A stretch of DNA of 64,000 nt from a virus. The notes below the pieces were generated by a model. The model saw only the letters and a list, made by a program, of their open reading frames with translations, was not told the origin of the DNA and searched no databases. A program made the translations under genes and the position numbers. Position 1 is the first letter of the stretch. The number at the start of each line of letters is the position of its first letter. The stretch lies in IMG/VR virus record IMGVR_UViG_3300047321_000445, positions 1 to 64,000 of that record. One strand, 5' to 3'. Shown here one piece after another: positions 61,506 to 64,000 of the stretch.

Positions 61506-62287
61506 ACCAGCGCAAGCAGACACTGCGCGAACAGGACGACTGGGGCAAGCTGCGGGCCCGCGCCCGCGCCGAGTGGCCGGACGACAAGCTCGACAACCTG
61601 ATCGACCGCACGGTGGAGCAGATCAAGGACAGCGTCGGCGGCCGCCGTGCCGCGTACGCCTGGTCCGGTGGCAAGGACTCCATCGCCCTCGGCCACGTCG
61701 CCGAGCTCGCCGGGATCCACGACTGCGTCCTTGGCATCTCGAACCTCGAGTTCCCGGCGTTCCTTCAGTGGGTCACCGACCACATGCCGGACGGGCTGAC
61801 CGTGGTCAACACCAGCCAGGATCTGCGCTGGCTGGCGAAGAACCCGAACATGCTGTTCCCGCAAGGCGCGTGGGGCCCGAAGTGGTTCACGGCCATCAAC
61901 CACCGGTCGCAGGCCCGCTACTACCGGGACGAGAAGCTGGACGTGCTGCTGCTCGGACGGCGCCACTCGGACGGCAACTACACCGGCCCGGCTGGCGCGA
62001 CCGAGTACACCAACGCTCAGGGCATCACCCGCTCCTCGCCGATCGCGCACTGGTCCCACACGGCCGTGTTCGCGCTGATCGACCGGGAGAACCTGCCGAT
62101 GCCGCCTTGCTACGACTGGCCGCGCGGCTACCAGGTCGGCACCGGCTCGTGGCCGGCCCGCCAGTGGACCAACAGCATCGACCACGGCTTCGAGGAAGTG
62201 TGGGCGATCGATCCGGACGTGGTCCGTCAGGCCGCGCCCGTGCTGCCGCAGGCTGCGGACTGGATGGCACGCACCGGCCACGCCTGA
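61502..62287 (+). CDS. PP-loop ATPase (PAPS reductase-like), first copy
   Basis: 261 aa; GTG overlapping the cupin stop as GTGA. SGGKDSIAL at residues 55-63 is the PP-loop for ATP, followed by LVNTSQDLRW and YRDEKLDVLLLGRRHSDGNYT. PP-loop enzymes adenylate a substrate to attach S or N; no CxxC shows it is a thiol transferase. A glutamine amidotransferase follows, so an asparagine-synthetase-like or QueC-like reaction is plausible. Substrate unknown. Confidence 0.75.
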   Translation: MNQRKQTLREQDDWGKLRARARAEWPDDKLDNLIDRTVEQIKDSVGGRRAAYAWSGGKDSIALGHVAELAGIHDCVLGISNLEFPAFLQWVTDHMPDGLTVVNTSQDLRWLAKNPNMLFPQGAWGPKWFTAINHRSQARYYRDEKLDVLLLGRRHSDGNYTGPAGATEYTNAQGITRSSPIAHWSHTAVFALIDRENLPMPPCYDWPRGYQVGTGSWPARQWTNSIDHGFEEVWAIDPDVVRQAAPVLPQAADWMARTGHA

Positions 62288-62304
62288 GAAGGGAGCAACA
62301 ACCC

Positions 62305-62901
62305 GTGTGCGGGATTTTCGCCTACACCGGGGACGGCGCTCCTGACCGCGAGTTGCTGACCGCCATCACCCGCGCCGCCGCCACCCGAGGGCCGCATGCC
62401 CACGGCTGGACGGCCGGCGACCAGACACACCGGGCGCTCGGTCCGATGGACGCGGCCGCGGCCGCCCTCGCGTGCCAGGACGCCAGCCGGTGTCTGGGGC
62501 ACGCGAGGCTGGCCACCTTCGGCCGGTACGACGACGAGGACGCCATCCAGCCCATCACCGTGAACGGCCACCATGTGGCGTTCAACGGCAACATCTACAA
62601 CCCGGGCGACGTCTACCCGGGCGAGTGGCCTGCCGACACGCACCACCTGGCGCACGCCTACGCCCGCCATCGGGCCGAGCACCCGCCCGGAGCAGCCCTC
62701 TCCCTGGCCTTGCGCCAGGCCGACATGGACGCGGGTGCCGTGGTGGTCCTCGACTCCTCCGGAACCCTCGTCTACTTCCGGCACCGGCTGCCGCTGTTCA
62801 CCTACCGCACCGGCAGCGGCTTCTACCTGGCATCCCGGCGCTTCCACCCCGACGCCGAAGCGGTGCCCGAAAACACTTACGTCCGCGAGGAGCCGCAGTG
62901 A
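62305..62901 (+). CDS. Class II glutamine amidotransferase
   Basis: 198 aa; GTG then Cys-Gly-Ile-Phe, so the nucleophile Cys2 is exposed after Met removal. RGPHAHGW near 29, LGHARLAT near 57 and AFNGNIYN near 90 are the family's conserved R, N and G positions (as in GATase_7, asparagine synthetase and Glu-tRNA relatives). It supplies ammonia from glutamine to a partner; the neighbouring PP-loop proteins are the obvious acceptors. Lacks a synthetase domain of its own. Confidence 0.8.
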   Translation: MCGIFAYTGDGAPDRELLTAITRAAATRGPHAHGWTAGDQTHRALGPMDAAAAALACQDASRCLGHARLATFGRYDDEDAIQPITVNGHHVAFNGNIYNPGDVYPGEWPADTHHLAHAYARHRAEHPPGAALSLALRQADMDAGAVVVLDSSGTLVYFRHRLPLFTYRTGSGFYLASRRFHPDAEAVPENTYVREEPQ

Positions 62902-64000
62902 GACAGTCGTCCGCGCCGTATGTCCACAAGAAAGTGACCCTCGACCGGGTGGACGTGGCCACCGACGTCTACACCCTCGCCTGCGAGCGCATGGCGTACG
63001 TGATGGACAACTTCGACCGGGTACAGGTGCTGTTCTCGGGCGGCAAGGACTCGACTGCCGTCCTGAACGTCGCTCTCGCGGTCGCCCACTCCGATCCGCG
63101 GTTCGCCCGGCACCTGCCGCTGCGGGTGATCTTCTGGGACGAGGAGGCCATCCCGCAGGAGACCGCCGACTACGTGGCCCGCGTCGCAGCCCGCGACGAC
63201 GTGGCGATGGAGTGGCTGTGCCTGCCGGTCCAGCACCGCAACGCGTGCTCTCGCGAACACCCGTACTGGTGGCCGTGGGCCCCGGAGGACGAAGCGAAGT
63301 GGTGCCGTCCGCTCCCGGAGCAGGCCATCACCCACGTGGACGGCTTCGAGACGTGGCCGCCCGAGAAGCGCATGTCCATCCCGGACATGTCGGGGCTGAT
63401 GGCCCCGGCGCCGTACACCACGGCCGCCCTGATGGGCATCCGTGCGCAGGAGTCCCTGATCCGTACCCGGGCGGTCACCCGCCGCGCGGTCGACAACTAC
63501 ATCGTCTACCACTCCGGGTCAAAGACGAACCAGGGCAACCTGTACAAGGCGTACCCGGTCTACGACTGGCGCACCGAGGACGTGTGGGCTGCGACCCGCA
63601 AGTTCGGCTGGGACTACAACAAGGCGTACGACCTGCTGGAGATGGCGGGTGTCGGCCCGAGTCTCCAGCGCTGTTCGCCCGCGTTCGGCGAGGAACCCCT
63701 CCAGAAGATCCACACGTACGCGCAGTGCTTCCCCGAGGTGTGGGGAAAGATGGCCGAACGCGTCCCCGGCATCGGCGCCGCCCAGCGCTACGCGCTCACC
63801 GAGCTGTACGCCTACCGGGACCGGCCCGACAAGCCCGCAGGCATGCCCTGGCCGGACTTCGTGACGCACTACGTGGCCAAGTTCCGGCCGGAAGACCAGC
63901 GGATGATCGCCGCTCGCCTCCGTGAGGAGATGACGAGCCACTACAAGAAGACCCGCGACCCGATCGTCTACAAGATGCCGCACCCGAACACGGGCATCTG
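62898..64000 (+). CDS. PP-loop protein, DUF3440/IbrA-like, truncated by the window
   Basis: At least 367 aa with no stop before the end; GTG start overlapping the previous stop as GTGA. FSGGKDSTAVLNV (residues 46-58) is the PP-loop. CSREHPYWWPWAPEDEAKWCRPLP near 115 and MGIRAQESLIRTRAV near 180 match the PAPS-reductase family, DUF3440/IbrA type. With the ParB-like gene at 60208 it forms an IbrB/IbrA-like pair. Such pairs occur in phages and regulate or modify nucleic acids in ways not settled. Confidence 0.8.
   Translation, partial: MRQSSAPYVHKKVTLDRVDVATDVYTLACERMAYVMDNFDRVQVLFSGGKDSTAVLNVALAVAHSDPRFARHLPLRVIFWDEEAIPQETADYVARVAARDDVAMEWLCLPVQHRNACSREHPYWWPWAPEDEAKWCRPLPEQAITHVDGFETWPPEKRMSIPDMSGLMAPAPYTTAALMGIRAQESLIRTRAVTRRAVDNYIVYHSGSKTNQGNLYKAYPVYDWRTEDVWAATRKFGWDYNKAYDLLEMAGVGPSLQRCSPAFGEEPLQKIHTYAQCFPEVWGKMAERVPGIGAAQRYALTELYAYRDRPDKPAGMPWPDFVTHYVAKFRPEDQRMIAARLREEMTSHYKKTRDPIVYKMPHPNTGI

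Noticed and set aside
1-64000. Prophage or phage genome
   Set aside because: Phage-type small genes are frequent, but no capsid, portal, terminase, tail or lysis gene is visible. A phage-plasmid with structural genes outside the window remains possible.
1-64000. tRNA and rRNA genes
   Set aside because: I saw no cloverleaf with conserved TTC and CCA-end features. A covariance-model scan was not possible here.

Overview
The window is about 70% GC with the compact, ATGA- or GTGA-overlapping genes and gene families of a large Streptomyces (or close actinomycete) conjugative plasmid or plasmid-like mobile element. A TraB-type FtsK/SpoIIIE translocase, a DUF2637/SpdB spread protein and a Kor-type GntR repressor support conjugal double-stranded DNA transfer. 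A ParA with a HTH partner and parS-like palindromes, a HTH Rep candidate next to a DciA-like helicase loader, and a Xer-like recombinase next to a dif-like site support an autonomous, probably circular replicon. No capsid, portal, terminase, rRNA or tRNA gene is visible.

Layout. 0-9.6 kb: a minus-strand operon (regulators, small zinc proteins, Xer-like recombinase) diverges from a plus-strand operon (RecA/Sak4-like ATPase, NlpC/P60-like enzyme). The block is bracketed by a 45-bp inverted repeat. 9.6-14.6 kb: a structured intergenic region, the Rep candidate, the DciA-like gene, three parS-like palindromes and the parAB-like operon. 14.9-22.4 kb: small unknowns, then a DNA-processing operon (RusA resolvase, HTH/HNH-like protein, C5 cytosine methyltransferase, WhiB-like protein, SSB). 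22.5-28.3 kb: an operon of unknowns with an HU-like protein, an Arr-like ADP-ribosyltransferase and a T5orf172/GIY-YIG protein. The operons at 5.7, 16.8 and 22.6 kb share one promoter type.

28.3-43.9 kb is the most distinctive part: about 25 mostly unknown small genes in short units. Many units start with a near-identical promoter (CGACTTG(C/T)TTTCACGTCGGGAC..TACTCT) and end with a GC-rich hairpin whose stem sequence varies by compensatory changes while the loop (CTCGACT) stays fixed. Recognisable members are a PP2C-like phosphatase, a DUF3560 protein and a pair of inverted paralogues near the two edges.

43.9-47.4 kb: a GntR repressor diverges from a DUF6415, radical SAM/SPASM and PCMT-like methyltransferase operon. 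The TGTCCTAGGACA boxes between them recur upstream of the transfer genes at 52.5-52.9 kb. 47.5-52.8 kb: HTH proteins, a DnaQ-fold exonuclease with zinc ribbons, and 22-bp iteron-like repeats. 52.9-58.3 kb: transfer operon (SpdB-like, small proteins, TraB, membrane protein). 58.4-64 kb: a lipoprotein, then a GP88-like protein, ParB-like protein, cupin, PP-loop ATPase, class II glutamine amidotransferase and a second PP-loop/DUF3440-like protein running off the end. This resembles a phage-type modification cassette of unknown product.
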